Shown: positions 46,080-61,454 of the stretch, piece by piece
Position numbering within the stretch: position 1 is the first letter of the stretch
Layout: each line of letters starts with the position of its first letter
Assembly: GCF_023639785.1 (NCBI RefSeq)
Contig: NZ_CP098325.1
Coordinates: forward strand, 4,402,001 to 4,466,000
From: Leclercia adecarboxylata
Lineage (GTDB): Bacteria; Pseudomonadota; Gammaproteobacteria; Enterobacterales; Enterobacteriaceae
Length of the DNA stretch: 64,000 nt
Reading direction: 5' to 3'
Program-made: the position numbers and the translations under genes
Notes under the pieces: generated by a model
The model's input: only the letters and a program-made list of their open reading frames with translations
The model's database searches: none
What the model was told of the DNA's origin: nothing

Positions 46080-46334
46080 TTACACCTGCTCGTTATCGTG
46101 GCGTTTAGCATTTTCCTTTTTGGCATCGTCTTGTTTATCGGCGATAGATTTAGCAGTGAAATCCGCATCCTGGCTGGATTTGTCCTGCTTCTCATCATCA
46201 TCTTTGATCGCTTTCTTGAAGCCTTTGATGGACGCACCCAGATCGGAACCGATAGAACCGAGCTTTTTGGTACCGAACAGCAGCACGACGATGACGGCAA
46301 TAATCACTAATTGCCAGATACTGATACCACCCAT
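46080..46334 (-). CDS. tatA: Twin-arginine translocase subunit TatA
   Basis: An 84-residue pore-forming subunit of the Tat translocase: an N-terminal membrane helix (about residues 5-20), the hinge [10 protein letters not shown] with the conserved Phe-Gly, an amphipathic helix and a charged tail. Many copies assemble around TatBC when cargo binds. It is slightly shorter than E. coli TatA (89). It is the first gene of tatABC; the 76-base gap to ubiB upstream should hold the operon promoter. Confidence 0.97.
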   Translation of the reverse strand: MGGISIWQLVIIAVIVVLLFGTKKLGSIGSDLGASIKGFKKAIKDDDEKQDKSSQDADFTAKSIADKQDDAKKENAKRHDNEQV

Positions 46335-46410
46335 ACATCTTCCTCAGTTGTAGATGATAAATTAATCAGGCCGCATTATACGTTATGCGGCCCTGCGATA
46401 GCGATGCAAT

Positions 46411-48653
<2,243 letters not shown>

Positions 48654-48666
48654 TTGCCACCTCCAC

Positions 48667-49422
48667 TCAGAACTTGTAACCGCGATGCAGCGCCACAACG
48701 CCCGCCGTCATGTTGAAGTAATCAACATTGTCGAAGCCTGCGTCCTGCATCATGGCTTTTAAGGTGTCCTGGTTTGGGTGCATACGGATTGATTCAGCCA
48801 GGTAGCGATAGCTGTCGGCGTCGTTTGCAACCACTTCGCCAATGCGTGGCAGTATGTGGAACGAGTAGGCGTCGTACGCTTTGCTCAGCGGCTCAATAAT
48901 CGGTTTGGAGAACTCCAGCACCAGCAGGCGTCCACCCGGTTTAAGCACGCGGTACATGGAACGCAGCGCTTTCTCTTTATCGGTGACGTTACGCAGACCG
49001 AACGAGATGGTGATGCAGTCAAAGGTGTTATCCGGGAAAGGCAGCGCCTCGGCGTTAGCCTGGACATATTCAACGTTGCCGACCACGCCGATATTGCGCA
49101 GTTTTTCACGACCCATTTTCAGCATAGAGTCGTTGATGTCAGCCAGCACAACGCGACCGCTTTCACCCACCAGACGTGAGAATTTCGCAGTCAGGTCGCC
49201 GGTGCCGCCCGCCAGATCCAGCACGGTTTGCCCACGACGCACGCCGCTACAGTCAATAGTGAAGCGCTTCCACAAGCGATGAATGCCGAATGACATCAGG
49301 TCATTCATTACATCGTACTTCGCCGCCACGGAATGGAATACGTGGGCCACCATGTCAGCTTTCTGCGCTTTAGCGACAGTCTGAAAGCCAAAGTGCGTTG
49401 TGTCTTGTGAATCTTCAACCAT
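48667..49422 (-). CDS. ubiE: Ubiquinone/menaquinone C-methyltransferase UbiE
   Basis: A SAM-dependent C-methyltransferase used in both ubiquinone (2-methoxy-6-polyprenyl-benzoquinol) and menaquinone (demethylmenaquinol) synthesis. The 251 residues match E. coli UbiE. The SAM-binding motif [15 protein letters not shown] is near residue 67, and the post-motif LVLEFSKP is present. It is the first gene of the ubiE-ubiJ-ubiB cluster. A 66-base gap separates it from rmuC upstream. Confidence 0.97.
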   Translation of the reverse strand: MVEDSQDTTHFGFQTVAKAQKADMVAHVFHSVAAKYDVMNDLMSFGIHRLWKRFTIDCSGVRRGQTVLDLAGGTGDLTAKFSRLVGESGRVVLADINDSMLKMGREKLRNIGVVGNVEYVQANAEALPFPDNTFDCITISFGLRNVTDKEKALRSMYRVLKPGGRLLVLEFSKPIIEPLSKAYDAYSFHILPRIGEVVANDADSYRYLAESIRMHPNQDTLKAMMQDAGFDNVDYFNMTAGVVALHRGYKF

Positions 49423-49488
49423 CTCAGAGCCTGCTTATCAGTCAAATGTACGAGAAGTGTAACAGATTGGGCGCATTTGCCCTACGAT

Positions 49489-50937
49489 TCAACCACCCCG
49501 GGAATAACGCGCCAGGGGGTCTGCCGACGCATGATCATCTGCTAAGGTGTTGTTTGTCTTTTGAACAGCCCCGTCACCGCGCAGGCGGTACTCTTCATCC
49601 TGCGCGGTGGTCTGCTCCACCAATTCCGGATTAATCTCGCGTTTAACTTCCACGCCAAGGCTGCGGAACGATTCGGCCTGTGCCAGCAGGTTGCCGCGTC
49701 CGGAGGCGAGCTTTTTCATCGCCTGACGGTAGTTATCCTGCGCGCGATCCAGGCTCTGTCCTACCGAAGACATGTCATCGACGAACAGGCGCATTTTGTC
49801 GTACAGGCGGCTGGCACGATCGGCAATCTGCTGGGCATTGCGGCTCTGGTGCTCGTAACGCCAGAGATTAGCGATGGTGCGCAGCGCCACCAGCAGCGTG
49901 GTCGGACTCACCAGCATAATGTTGTTTTTCAGCGCCTCGGAGATCAGCTCCGGCTGGCGATCCAGCGCCAGTAAGAAGGCCGGTTCAACCGGAATAAACA
50001 TTAGCACGTAGTCCAGCGAACGCAGGCCGGGTAGCTGCTGATAATCCTTCCGCCCCAGCAGACGGATGTGGTTACGTACCGAGGCGATATGCTCCTGCAG
50101 CGCCGCCTCGCGGGTGTAGTCGTCCTCCGCATTGAAGTAGCGCTCATAAGCCACCAGCGTCATTTTAGCGTCGATGACGACATCTTTTTCCTGCGGCAGG
50201 CGGACAATAACGTCGGGCTGCATCCGCGCGCGATTTTCCGTTTCAATGCTGACCTGGGTCTGGTATTCATGCCCTTCACGCAGGCCGGAGGCTTCCAGGA
50301 CGCGGGTCAGGACCACTTCTCCCCAGTTGCCCTGGGTTTTATTGTCGCCTTTCAGCGCTTTGGTGAGGTTGATTGCCTCCTGGGCCATCTGGGCATTCAG
50401 CTGCTGGAGATTGCGAATTTCATGGGCCAGCGTGTGCCGCTCCCGCGCCTCCTGGCCAAAGCTGTCCTGCACCTGGCGTCGGAAACCGTCCAGCTGTTCA
50501 CGCAGGGGGGTCAGCAGGCCGTTCAGGCTCTGGCGGTTTTGCTCATCGACACGGCGGTTGCTCTGCTCAAAGATGCGGTTGGCCAGGTTTTCGAACTGCT
50601 CGCTCAGACGCTGTTCGCTGTTGATCATCTGGCGGATTTTGTCCTCCGCATGCAGCTGGGTCGATTCCAGCCGGGTCGTGACTTCGCGCAGGTCGGCTTC
50701 CAGTGAGGTGTTGATATCCCGCAGGTTACGCAGTTCGTTATTGAGCAGCTCGCACTCGTCGCGCCAGTGCCCGCTTTGGGCGACGGTCTGTCGTAATGCG
50801 CTGAGATCGGCCACCATCTCTTCACGTTCGGCCAGCTGTTCGGCTTTTTGCTGCGCATGCTGATAGCTGGCGAACAACCAGCCGACGCCTACGCTGACCA
50901 GCGCAATAACGGCATAAAAAAGGATGGAAATATCCAC
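49489..50937 (-). CDS. rmuC: DNA recombination protein RmuC
   Basis: A 482-residue protein: an N-terminal membrane helix (about residues 3-20), a long coiled coil (about 25-200), and the C-terminal RmuC domain with a nuclease-like fold (GNWGEVVLTRVLE, VVIDAKMTLVAYERY). In E. coli it limits recombination between inverted repeats. I chose the GTG at 50937, which has an AGGGGG ribosome site 6 bases upstream and aligns with the E. coli N-terminus; the longer frame adds unconserved residues. The C-terminal tail differs from E. coli. Confidence 0.94.
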   Translation of the reverse strand: MDISILFYAVIALVSVGVGWLFASYQHAQQKAEQLAEREEMVADLSALRQTVAQSGHWRDECELLNNELRNLRDINTSLEADLREVTTRLESTQLHAEDKIRQMINSEQRLSEQFENLANRIFEQSNRRVDEQNRQSLNGLLTPLREQLDGFRRQVQDSFGQEARERHTLAHEIRNLQQLNAQMAQEAINLTKALKGDNKTQGNWGEVVLTRVLEASGLREGHEYQTQVSIETENRARMQPDVIVRLPQEKDVVIDAKMTLVAYERYFNAEDDYTREAALQEHIASVRNHIRLLGRKDYQQLPGLRSLDYVLMFIPVEPAFLLALDRQPELISEALKNNIMLVSPTTLLVALRTIANLWRYEHQSRNAQQIADRASRLYDKMRLFVDDMSSVGQSLDRAQDNYRQAMKKLASGRGNLLAQAESFRSLGVEVKREINPELVEQTTAQDEEYRLRGDGAVQKTNNTLADDHASADPLARYSRGG

Positions 50938-51030
50938 GACGCCCCCTGCATCAAGGTATGACCCGCACAAAATAGAATTGTGCTGTATAAACGTCCAGTT
51001 TGAAAAGAGTTTTCTGCGAGGCGCTACGCA

Positions 51031-51060
51031 AAGAAAAAGGCCGAACAGGTCGGCCTTTCG
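51031..51060 (-). terminator. Terminator after udp
   Basis: On the minus strand, stem AAAGGCCGACC / CGGCCTTT followed by TTCTTT, 18 bases after the udp stop. Confidence 0.8.
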
Positions 51061-51077
51061 CGTAGAAAAGGGGGAAA

Positions 51078-51839
51078 CTACAGCAGGCGGCGGGCCGCTT
51101 CCACAACAATTTTCACCGCGTGGCTTTCGGTCTGCTTCATGGTCTCAGCGTTCGGGATCTCTTGCTGAGTACGGTTAACAATCACACCCGCGACCATACC
51201 GGCACGCAGACCCTGGCTTGCGCACATGGTCAGCAGCGTGGCGGATTCCATTTCGTAGTTCATTACGCCCATGGACTGCCACTCTTCCATTGAGCCTTTG
51301 AAACGGCTGACCACGCGACCGGAGAAGGTGTCGTAGCGCTCCTGGCCCGGGTAGAAGGTGTCAGACGAGGCGGTAACGCCAACGTGGGTGGTTGCGCCAA
51401 CGGATTTCGCCGCTTCCACCAGCGCGGTGGTGCACTCGAAGTCGGCCACTGCCGGGAACTCCATTGGAGCAAAGTGCAGGCTCGCGCCATCAAGACGTAC
51501 GGACGCCGTGGTGACCAGCACGTCGCCTACGTTGATATGCGGCTGGATCGCGCCGGTGGTACCGATACGCAGGAAAGTACGGATGCCCAGCTGCGCCAGC
51601 TCTTCAACAGCGATAGAGGTAGACGGGCCACCGATCCCGGTTGAACAGACGATCACCGGTTTTCCGTCCAGCTCTGCGCGCCAGGTGGTGAATTCACGAT
51701 GCGATGCCAGCTTAACCGGCTTATCCATCAGCGCGGCGATCTTTTCCACACGCTCTGGATCGCCAGGGACGATAGCGAGCGTAGCCCCTTGTAAATCGTT
51801 TTTAGTGAGGCCGAGATGAAAAACATCAGACTTAGACAT
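51078..51839 (-). CDS. udp: Uridine phosphorylase
   Basis: A hexameric cytoplasmic enzyme that splits uridine with phosphate into uracil and ribose-1-phosphate (pyrimidine salvage). The 253 residues match E. coli Udp, with phosphate-binding IVPGDPERV near residue 24 and [17 protein letters not shown], and the substrate-site stretch [13 protein letters not shown]. In E. coli it is activated by CRP and repressed by CytR; two CRP-like sites at 51912 and 51964 lie upstream in the right place. Divergent from ysgA. Confidence 0.97.
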   Translation of the reverse strand: MSKSDVFHLGLTKNDLQGATLAIVPGDPERVEKIAALMDKPVKLASHREFTTWRAELDGKPVIVCSTGIGGPSTSIAVEELAQLGIRTFLRIGTTGAIQPHINVGDVLVTTASVRLDGASLHFAPMEFPAVADFECTTALVEAAKSVGATTHVGVTASSDTFYPGQERYDTFSGRVVSRFKGSMEEWQSMGVMNYEMESATLLTMCASQGLRAGMVAGVIVNRTQQEIPNAETMKQTESHAVKIVVEAARRLL

Positions 51840-51911
51840 AGAAAACTCCTCTGTGGGTCAGTTTGTCAGCAGAAGCAAAACGGTACTTTACCGAAGCAAA
51901 CAGCTTATTTT

Positions 51912-51927
51912 CGTGACAGACATCACC
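51912..51927. promoter_or_regulatory. CRP site 1 of udp
   Basis: CGTGA-N6-TCACC, 73 bases upstream of the udp start. It is the promoter-proximal one of two CRP-like sites whose centres are 52 bases apart, the layout used by CRP and CytR at nucleoside operons. Confidence 0.6.
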
Positions 51928-51963
51928 GGTAATGAATTTGATTGCAGTTAATTACCATAAAAA

Positions 51964-51979
51964 AGTGACTAACATCACA
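51964..51979. promoter_or_regulatory. CRP site 2 of udp
   Basis: AGTGA-N6-TCACA, a good match to the CRP core, upstream of site 1. The interval between the two sites would be the place for CytR. It also lies upstream of ysgA. Confidence 0.65.
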
Positions 51980-52090
51980 TTAACAAGTTATATCGCGACG
52001 GCTTGCACAAAAGATAGCCTGTTTCGGGCACTGTGGATTGATAACCTGCGGACTATATTTAACTTTGCGCTAATTGGTACGGAGAATGCC

Positions 52091-52897
52091 ATGACTGGAA
52101 AAACTGGATTTGCACCTGCTGCTGACCTGCAAACGTCAACCGTTGTCACCACCGCCGGGGAGTCGATTTCCGCCGGGGAGACCTCCATTCCGACCCAGGG
52201 CGACAATATGCCCGCTTATCATGCCCGGCCAAAAAACGCGGAAGGGCCGCTGCCCATCGTCATTGTGATTCAGGAAATTTTTGGCGTGCATGAACATATT
52301 CGCGACCTCTGCCGTCGTCTGGCGCTGGAAGGCTATCTGGCGGTCGCGCCGGAGCTCTATTTCCGCCAGGGCGATCCGAACGAGTACAGCGATATTCCCA
52401 CCCTGTTCAGCAATCTGGTGAGCAAAGTGCCGGACGCCCAGGTGCTGGCGGATCTCGATCACGTCGCCAACTGGGCGGCGCGCAATGGCGGCGATCCTCA
52501 TCGTCTGCTGGCGACCGGCTTCTGCTGGGGCGGACGTATTAGCTGGCTGTATGCCGCGCACAACCCGCAGCTGAAGGCCGCCGTCGCGTGGTATGGCAAG
52601 CTGGTCGGCGAGAAGACCCTGAATTCACCGAAGCATCCGGTCGATATCGCCACCGATTTAAACGCCCCCGTGCTTGGGCTCTATGGTGCTGAAGACACCG
52701 GCATTCCGCTTGATACCGTCGAGACGATGCGTCACGCCCTGCGGGCGGCAAACGCCACGGCGGAGATTGTGGTCTATCCGGGCGCGGGACACGCCTTCAA
52801 TGCCGATTACCGGCCGAGCTATCATGAAGAGTCAGCGAAAGATGGCTGGCAGCGGATGCTGGCGTGGTTCCGCCAGTACGGCGGTAAAAAAAGTTAA
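52091..52897 (+). CDS. ysgA: Dienelactone hydrolase family protein YsgA
   Basis: A 268-residue alpha/beta hydrolase of the dienelactone hydrolase family. The putative triad is visible: nucleophile Cys in GFCWGGR, Asp in LYGAEDTG and His in GAGHAFNAD. The natural substrate is unknown; the E. coli orthologue is annotated as a putative carboxymethylenebutenolidase. ATG 52091 has GGAG 7 bases upstream and gives a start (MTGKTGFAPAA) like E. coli; the open frame to 51932 runs through the CRP region and is rejected. Divergent from udp. Confidence 0.92.
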   Translation: MTGKTGFAPAADLQTSTVVTTAGESISAGETSIPTQGDNMPAYHARPKNAEGPLPIVIVIQEIFGVHEHIRDLCRRLALEGYLAVAPELYFRQGDPNEYSDIPTLFSNLVSKVPDAQVLADLDHVANWAARNGGDPHRLLATGFCWGGRISWLYAAHNPQLKAAVAWYGKLVGEKTLNSPKHPVDIATDLNAPVLGLYGAEDTGIPLDTVETMRHALRAANATAEIVVYPGAGHAFNADYRPSYHEESAKDGWQRMLAWFRQYGGKKS

Positions 52898-52934
52898 GCG
52901 GCTCACACTTCAACGTGCAAAGCGCCGTGACCGT

Positions 52935-52966
52935 TTGACTTTTAATCACAATCTGGACGATATAAA
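52935..52966 (+). promoter_or_regulatory. Candidate promoter of the bgl-type operon
   Basis: -35-like TTGACT (52935-52940) and a -10-like CGATAT/TATAAA region at 52958-52966. It lies just before the RAT/terminator leader and about 140 bases before the PTS gene. Confidence 0.55.
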
Positions 52967-52973
52967 AACCACA

Positions 52974-53003
52974 GGCGTGTAACTACATTCCGTAGGCAAG
53001 ACC
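52974..53003 (+). promoter_or_regulatory. RAT antiterminator site
   Basis: GGCGTGTAACTACATTCCGT then AGGCAAGACC: a close match to the ribonucleic antiterminator bound by BglG-type proteins (core GGNTTGTTACTG...CAGGCAAAACC). Its last bases (GACC) are also the first bases of the terminator stem at 53000, so the two folds are mutually exclusive. Confidence 0.85.
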
Positions 53004-53054
53004 TGAACCCCCTCTCCGTTTTCGAGCGCAGAAGGGGTTCAGGTCTTTTTTTTT
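53000..53054 (+). terminator. Conditional leader terminator of the bgl-type operon
   Basis: Stem GACCTGAACCCC / GGGGTTCAGGTC with a 9-base T-run after it, upstream of the PTS gene. It overlaps the RAT, so it should stop transcription unless the BglG-type antiterminator is active. Confidence 0.9.
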
Positions 53055-53077
53055 GCTCTGGAGACAGGGGCCAGAAC

Positions 53078-56352
<3,275 letters not shown>

Positions 56353-56375
56353 CCGGCCATGCCGCAGGAATAACC

Positions 56376-57212
56376 GTGATAACGATAAAAAAGTCGCTTA
56401 ATAACAGTATGCTGCTGGTCGACAGCGACCAGCGGGAGATGATTTTGTTCGGCAAGGGGATCGGCTTTGGCGCGAAACCCGGTACGAATATCGACCTGAC
56501 ACAGGTGGAGAAGGTGTTCCTGCCGCTGAGCGATCTCAAATCCCGCCATTTTTTATCCCTGACGGACACTATTCCTGCGGCATTCTTCGACATTAGCCAT
56601 GACATTCTTACCCTCGCGCGCAGCCTGTGCGGGGATAAGCTCAATTCCGTACTGCTGTTTACCCTGGCGGAGCATCTGCATTTTGCGGTGGAACGCAGCC
56701 GGAGCGGCCAGGCGATCCTGAATAAGCTGAGCTGGGAAGTGAAGCGCTACTATCCGCAGGAGTACAGCGTAGGGTTGCAGGCGCGCGCGCAGGTTAATGA
56801 AAAATTCGACGTTGAGTTACCTGAAGACGAGGCGGTAAACATCGCCTTTCATCTCATTAACGCCAGCAGCCAGGGCGACGACAGCACCGCTCACCAGCAG
56901 GTCGAGCTGGTAAACCGTATCGCCGATATCGTGCGCTATAAGCTGGGCAAGGTCGTTGATACCCGGTCGGTTAACTACATGCGCTTTATTACCCATCTTC
57001 GCTACTTTGCGGAGCGGGTACTCGCCGGAAAAATCGCCCTCAGTGAGACCGACGATTTTTATCAGGAGCTGATGCGCCACCGCCCGGACGCGATGACCGT
57101 GGCATGGGCGATCCGCGACTATGTGCAGGATAAATATCAACTCACCCTGCCGAAAGATGAGCTGACGTGGTTAAGCATTCATATCAGCCGCCTGATGGAC
57201 GGGCAGGCGTAA
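56376..57212 (+). CDS. bglG: BglG-type transcriptional antiterminator
   Basis: A 278-residue antiterminator with an N-terminal RNA-binding CAT domain (about residues 1-58) and two PTS regulation domains, PRD1 and PRD2. It binds the RAT site in the operon leader at 52974 and prevents the terminator from forming. I chose GTG 56376 (VITIKKSLNNS) because it has AGGAA upstream and gives exactly the E. coli BglG length; the frame is open further upstream inside the glucosidase gene. Unlike E. coli bgl, where bglG comes first, the regulator is last here. Confidence 0.93.
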   Translation: MITIKKSLNNSMLLVDSDQREMILFGKGIGFGAKPGTNIDLTQVEKVFLPLSDLKSRHFLSLTDTIPAAFFDISHDILTLARSLCGDKLNSVLLFTLAEHLHFAVERSRSGQAILNKLSWEVKRYYPQEYSVGLQARAQVNEKFDVELPEDEAVNIAFHLINASSQGDDSTAHQQVELVNRIADIVRYKLGKVVDTRSVNYMRFITHLRYFAERVLAGKIALSETDDFYQELMRHRPDAMTVAWAIRDYVQDKYQLTLPKDELTWLSIHISRLMDGQA

Positions 57213-57214
57213 AA

Positions 57215-57242
57215 TGCCCGGTGGCGGCTACGCCTTACCGGG
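57215..57242. repeat. REP-like palindrome between bglG and metE
   Basis: GCCCGGTGGCGGCTACGCC with TTACCGGGC closes an imperfect palindrome in the 41-base gap between the two convergent stops. It is nearly the same as the unit at 1070. Confidence 0.6.
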
Positions 57243-57253
57243 CCTACGGGATA

Positions 57254-59515
57254 TCATGCCTGACGCAAATTCTGCGCCGCCTTCACCATATTCGCCAGCG
57301 CGGCACGGGTCTCTGGCCAGCCGCGGGTTTTGAGGCCGCAGTCCGGGTTCACCCACAGGCGCCCGGCCGGGATACGCTGGGCCGCTTTCTGCAGCAGGGC
57401 CTCAATCCACTCCACGCTCGGCACGTTCGGGGAGTGGATGTCGTACACGCCCGGCCCGATTTCGTTCGGGTAGTCGAACTCCTCAAACGACTCCAGCAGC
57501 TCCATATCGGAACGTGAGGTCTCAATGGTGATCACGTCGGCATCCAGCGCGGCGATGGAATCCATGATGTCGTTGAACTCGCAGTAACACATGTGGGTGT
57601 GGATCTGGGTCTCATCCTTCGCCACCGCGGCGTTAATGCGGAAGGCTTCCACGCCCCATGCCAGGTAGGCATCCCAGTCGCTGCGGCGTAGCGGCAGCCC
57701 TTCACGCAGCGCCGGTTCGTCAATCTGGATAATGCCGATGCCCGCCGCTTCCAGATCCGCCACTTCGTCACGTAGCGCCAGGGCGATCTGCTTCGCAATG
57801 GTTTCACGGGTGACGTCTTCACGCGGGAAGGACCAGCAGAGGATGGTCACCGGACCGGTCAGCATACCCTTCACCGGCTTGTCGGTCAGGGACTGGGCAT
57901 ACTTCGCCCACTCCACGGTGATCGCTTCCGGACGGCTGACGTCGCCAATCACCACCGGCGGCTTCACGCAGCGGGAACCGTAGCTCTGTACCCAGCCGTT
58001 CTGGGTAAAGACGAAACCGTCGAGGTGTTCACCGAAGTATTCCACCATGTCGTTACGCTCGGCTTCACCGTGGACCAGCACGTCCAGGCCTAAACGTTCC
58101 TGCTCAACAATCGCTTGTTTGATGTGTTCCGCAATGCCGGTGCGGTAGTTGCCCGCATCCAGGTTACCCTTTTTGAAGTCCAGACGCAGGCCGCGGATCT
58201 CGGTGGTCTGCGGGAAGGAGCCAATGGTGGTGGTCGGCCATGCCGGGAGCTTAAAGCGCGCGCGCTGGGCTTCGGCACGCACCTCATACGGGCTCTGACG
58301 CTGGCTGTCCTGGGCGGTGATAGCCGCCAGTCGTTTTTCTACTGCCGCATTGTGTACGCGCGTCGAGTGGCGACGGGCCTGGATCGGTGCGCTCCAGGCG
58401 GTAATTGCCGTGGTATCGCCGCTGTTCAGCGCATCGCGCAGCAGGGCCAGCTCTTCACATTTTTGCAGGGCGAAGGCAAACCAGCTTTTCACTTCGTCAT
58501 CCAGGCGGGTTTCGACGCTCAGGTCGATCGGGCTGTGCAGCAGGGAGCAGGATGAGGCCACCCACAGGTCACGTTTGCCGACAATATCGCTAATCTGACT
58601 GTATTTTTCTGTCAGATCGGCACGCCAGACGTTACGGCCATTTACCAGACCGGCAGAGAGCAGCCAGCCGGACGGCAGGCGGGCATGTAACTCCGCCACA
58701 TCATCTTTACCGTGCACCAGGTCAACGTGCAGGCCCTGCACCGGCAGCGTGGTGATAGTGTCGAGGTTCGGGGTGACGCCTTCAAAATAGGTGGTGAGCA
58801 GCAGCTTAACCTGGCCTGCGAGGGCGTCATAAGCCGGTTTGAAGGCATCAAGCCACGCCTGCGGCAGCTCCAGCACCAGCGCCGGCTCGTCGATCTGCAC
58901 CCACTCCACGCCGCGTTTTGCCAGCTCGCCCAGCACCTGCTGGTACACCGGGAGAATGTCATTCAGCAGGCTCAGGCGGTCAAACTGTTCGCCTTTCACT
59001 TTACCCAGCCACAGCCAGGTGACCGGCCCCAGCAGGACTGGTTTTACCCTGTGGCCCAGAGCCAGCGCCTCGTCCACTTCATCCAGCAGCTGGGTCCAGG
59101 TCAGTCTGAACTGCTGACCTTTTACAAATTCCGGCACCATGTAGTGATAATTGGTGTTGAACCATTTGGTCATTTCCGCCGCCGCCGCCGGCTCACCGGT
59201 GGGAGCACGGCCACGGCCAATGCGGAACAGGGTGTCGATATCCACCGATCCATCTTTGTTCTGATGACGAGCCGGCACGTTGCCAAGCAGCAGGCTGGTC
59301 GTCAGAACATGGTCGTACCAGGCGAAATCGCCCACCGGCAGCAGATCCACGCCTGCCTGTTTTTGCTGATCCCAGTGACGGGCGCGCAGCTCGCGGCCAA
59401 CGGCCAGCAGCTCGTCACGGGTGGCGTTGCCCGCCCAGTAGCTTTCTTGTGCTTTTTTCAGCTCGCGACGCAGGCCGACGCGCGGGAAACCGAGGGTATG
59501 GTTGATGATTGTCAT
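57254..59515 (-). CDS. metE: Cobalamin-independent methionine synthase
   Basis: Makes methionine by moving a methyl group from 5-methyltetrahydropteroyltriglutamate to homocysteine without B12. The 753 residues match E. coli MetE. The C-terminal catalytic barrel has the zinc ligands in [11 protein letters not shown] and [10 protein letters not shown]; the N-terminal barrel is its ancient duplicate. It is divergent from its activator metR with 116 bases between them, where MetJ-like boxes are visible. The enzyme is oxidation-sensitive and very abundant when B12 is absent. Confidence 0.98.
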   Translation of the reverse strand: MTIINHTLGFPRVGLRRELKKAQESYWAGNATRDELLAVGRELRARHWDQQKQAGVDLLPVGDFAWYDHVLTTSLLLGNVPARHQNKDGSVDIDTLFRIGRGRAPTGEPAAAAEMTKWFNTNYHYMVPEFVKGQQFRLTWTQLLDEVDEALALGHRVKPVLLGPVTWLWLGKVKGEQFDRLSLLNDILPVYQQVLGELAKRGVEWVQIDEPALVLELPQAWLDAFKPAYDALAGQVKLLLTTYFEGVTPNLDTITTLPVQGLHVDLVHGKDDVAELHARLPSGWLLSAGLVNGRNVWRADLTEKYSQISDIVGKRDLWVASSCSLLHSPIDLSVETRLDDEVKSWFAFALQKCEELALLRDALNSGDTTAITAWSAPIQARRHSTRVHNAAVEKRLAAITAQDSQRQSPYEVRAEAQRARFKLPAWPTTTIGSFPQTTEIRGLRLDFKKGNLDAGNYRTGIAEHIKQAIVEQERLGLDVLVHGEAERNDMVEYFGEHLDGFVFTQNGWVQSYGSRCVKPPVVIGDVSRPEAITVEWAKYAQSLTDKPVKGMLTGPVTILCWSFPREDVTRETIAKQIALALRDEVADLEAAGIGIIQIDEPALREGLPLRRSDWDAYLAWGVEAFRINAAVAKDETQIHTHMCYCEFNDIMDSIAALDADVITIETSRSDMELLESFEEFDYPNEIGPGVYDIHSPNVPSVEWIEALLQKAAQRIPAGRLWVNPDCGLKTRGWPETRAALANMVKAAQNLRQA

Positions 59516-59544
59516 GATGTGTCCCCTGTGAATTTTTAGGATTT

Positions 59545-59568
59545 AGCCGTCCAGATGTTTACACTTCC
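59545..59568. promoter_or_regulatory. Candidate MetJ boxes between metE and metR
   Basis: Three consecutive 8-base units (AGCCGTCC, AGATGTTT, ACACTTCC), each partly matching the MetJ box AGACGTCT, in the shared metE-metR control region. MetJ repression of this pair is known in E. coli. Confidence 0.5.
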
Positions 59569-59631
59569 ATAATGTGAGGGTACTGTATATTCCTCAAGCG
59601 CAAATTGCTCATGGCGAAGTGAAGGACATTC

Positions 59632-60585
59632 ATGATCGAGATTAAACACCTGAAAACGCTCCAGGCGTTGCGGAACTGCGGTTCTCTTGCGGCGGCGGCG
59701 GCCACGCTGCATCAGACCCAGTCCGCCCTTTCCCACCAGTTCAGCGATCTGGAACAGCGCCTTGGCTTTCGTCTGTTTGTGCGTAAGAGCCAGCCGCTAC
59801 GCTTTACGCCGCAGGGGGAAATCCTGCTGCAGCTGGCTAATCAGGTGTTGCCGCAGATCGCCAGCGCGTTGCAGGCCTGCCATGAGCCGCAGCAGACCAG
59901 ACTGCGCATCGCCATTGAGTGTCACAGCTGTATCCAGTGGCTGACCCCCGCGCTTGAGAACTTCCGCCAGCGGTGGCCGCAGGTGGAGATGGACTTTAAA
60001 TCCGGCGTGACCTTTGATCCGCAGCCGTCGCTCCAGCAGGGCGAGCTGGATCTGGTCATGACTTCGGATATTCTGCCGCGCAGTGGCCTGCACTATTCGC
60101 CTATGTTTGATTTTGAAGTGCGTCTGGTGCTGGCCCCGGATCACCCGCTGGCCTCCAGAGCGCGCATTACGCCGGAAGATCTGGCGACCGAAACGCTGCT
60201 GATCTACCCGGTACAGCGCAGTCGTCTGGATATCTGGCGCCATTTCCTGCAGCCGGCTGGTATCAGCCCGCAGCTGAAAAGCGTGGATAACACCCTGCTG
60301 CTGATTCAGATGGTGGCGGCCAGAATGGGCATTGCGGCGCTGCCGCACTGGGTGGTGGAGAGCTTTGAACGCCAGGGTCTGGTGGTGACCAAAACCCTGG
60401 GCGAGGGATTGTGGAGCCGGTTGTACGCCGCCGTGCGCGATGGCGAGCAGCGACAACCGGTTACCGAGGCCTTTATTCGCTCAGCGCGGAACCACGCTTG
60501 CGATCATCTGCCATTTGTCCGGAGCGCGGAGCGACCCAACGGCGATGCACCCACAGTGAAGCCAGGATCACCGTCCCCCCAATAA
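59632..60585 (+). CDS. metR: LysR-type activator MetR
   Basis: A 317-residue LysR regulator that activates metE and metH with homocysteine as co-effector. The N-terminal winged helix-turn-helix is at about residues 1-60 ([25 protein letters not shown] region) and the effector domain follows. Length and position match E. coli MetR. The last 113 bases overlap the 3' end of the convergent yigM in antisense; both proteins are conserved through this stretch, so the overlap appears real. Confidence 0.97.
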   Translation: MIEIKHLKTLQALRNCGSLAAAAATLHQTQSALSHQFSDLEQRLGFRLFVRKSQPLRFTPQGEILLQLANQVLPQIASALQACHEPQQTRLRIAIECHSCIQWLTPALENFRQRWPQVEMDFKSGVTFDPQPSLQQGELDLVMTSDILPRSGLHYSPMFDFEVRLVLAPDHPLASRARITPEDLATETLLIYPVQRSRLDIWRHFLQPAGISPQLKSVDNTLLLIQMVAARMGIAALPHWVVESFERQGLVVTKTLGEGLWSRLYAAVRDGEQRQPVTEAFIRSARNHACDHLPFVRSAERPNGDAPTVKPGSPSPQ

Positions 60586-61372
60586 TGAAACTTGGCCAGT
60601 GCGGCTGTTCCTGCCAGATGGCGAGGTTCACCAGCAGGCCCGCAGGGACGTGGACGTTGTTCATGATCCCGAGCGTCCCGGCGTCCACCTGCGTGGCGCC
60701 ATAGTTCCACATGAAGTAGCCCAGTCCGGATGCCACCACGCCCAGCCACACCAGCACGCTCCACTGCAGCGTGGTGGTCGGCAGCTTCTGCGGGTTCCCC
60801 AGCATAAACCACGCCGCGACCGCCACGATCGCCGCCCCCATATAGAACCAGGCAAAGGCGTTATGCTGCGGCATCGGGCGGGTTTCCATCAGACGCTTGT
60901 AGCCCACCATGCCGATGGCAAAGCTGATGTTGGCGAGCTGGACGAACATCAGCCCGGTCCAGAAGTGGTCGCTCACTTTATCGTAGCGAATGATCGCCGC
61001 CCCCACTACCGCCAGCGCCGCGCTCAGCAGATAGCCCCAGCGCAGGCGACGCTTGCTGAGCAGATCGTAAATCAGAGTGATATAGAGCGGGGTGAGGACG
61101 GTGAACAGCAGGAATTCCGACACCGTCAGATAGACGTAAGCCCGGAAGCTGAACAGGTACATGATGCCGAGCTGCATCGCCCCCACCAGCATGTACAGCA
61201 GAATGGTTTTCAGCGTTTGCCCGCGCGTACGCAGGAAGGGCAGGAACACCAGCGCCGCCAGCCCCACACGCATCAGTACCGAGAAGTAGCTGTCGACATG
61301 TCCGGCAAGGTATTCACCGATCAGGCTGAAAGAGAAGGCCCACAGGATAGTGGTGATAATGAGTAGCGCCAC
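60473..61372 (-). CDS. yigM: EamA-family transporter YigM (BioP-type biotin uptake)
   Basis: A 299-residue inner-membrane protein of the drug/metabolite (EamA) family with about ten membrane segments in two homologous halves. The E. coli orthologue YigM (BioP) is a biotin importer, and the same role is likely here given equal length and the same metR-yigM-yigL order. Its C-terminal 37 codons overlap metR in antisense. The start is the ATG at 61372. Substrate assignment rests on orthology, not on motifs. Confidence 0.9.
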   Translation of the reverse strand: MALLIITTILWAFSFSLIGEYLAGHVDSYFSVLMRVGLAALVFLPFLRTRGQTLKTILLYMLVGAMQLGIMYLFSFRAYVYLTVSEFLLFTVLTPLYITLIYDLLSKRRLRWGYLLSAALAVVGAAIIRYDKVSDHFWTGLMFVQLANISFAIGMVGYKRLMETRPMPQHNAFAWFYMGAAIVAVAAWFMLGNPQKLPTTTLQWSVLVWLGVVASGLGYFMWNYGATQVDAGTLGIMNNVHVPAGLLVNLAIWQEQPHWPSFIIGGTVILASLWVHRRWVAPRSGQMADDRKRGSALSE

Positions 61373-61454
61373 AATGCTTGTCTCTTGAAAAGATGGACAG
61401 GCATTGTAGCGAACTCTTTGGTTGACAACTGAACGTTAAATAACCATGTGAAGA

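Noticed and set aside
51932..52090. Longer ysgA start at 51932
   Set aside because: The extension would run through the CRP site region, lacks conservation and has no ribosome site; ATG 52091 has GGAG at good spacing.
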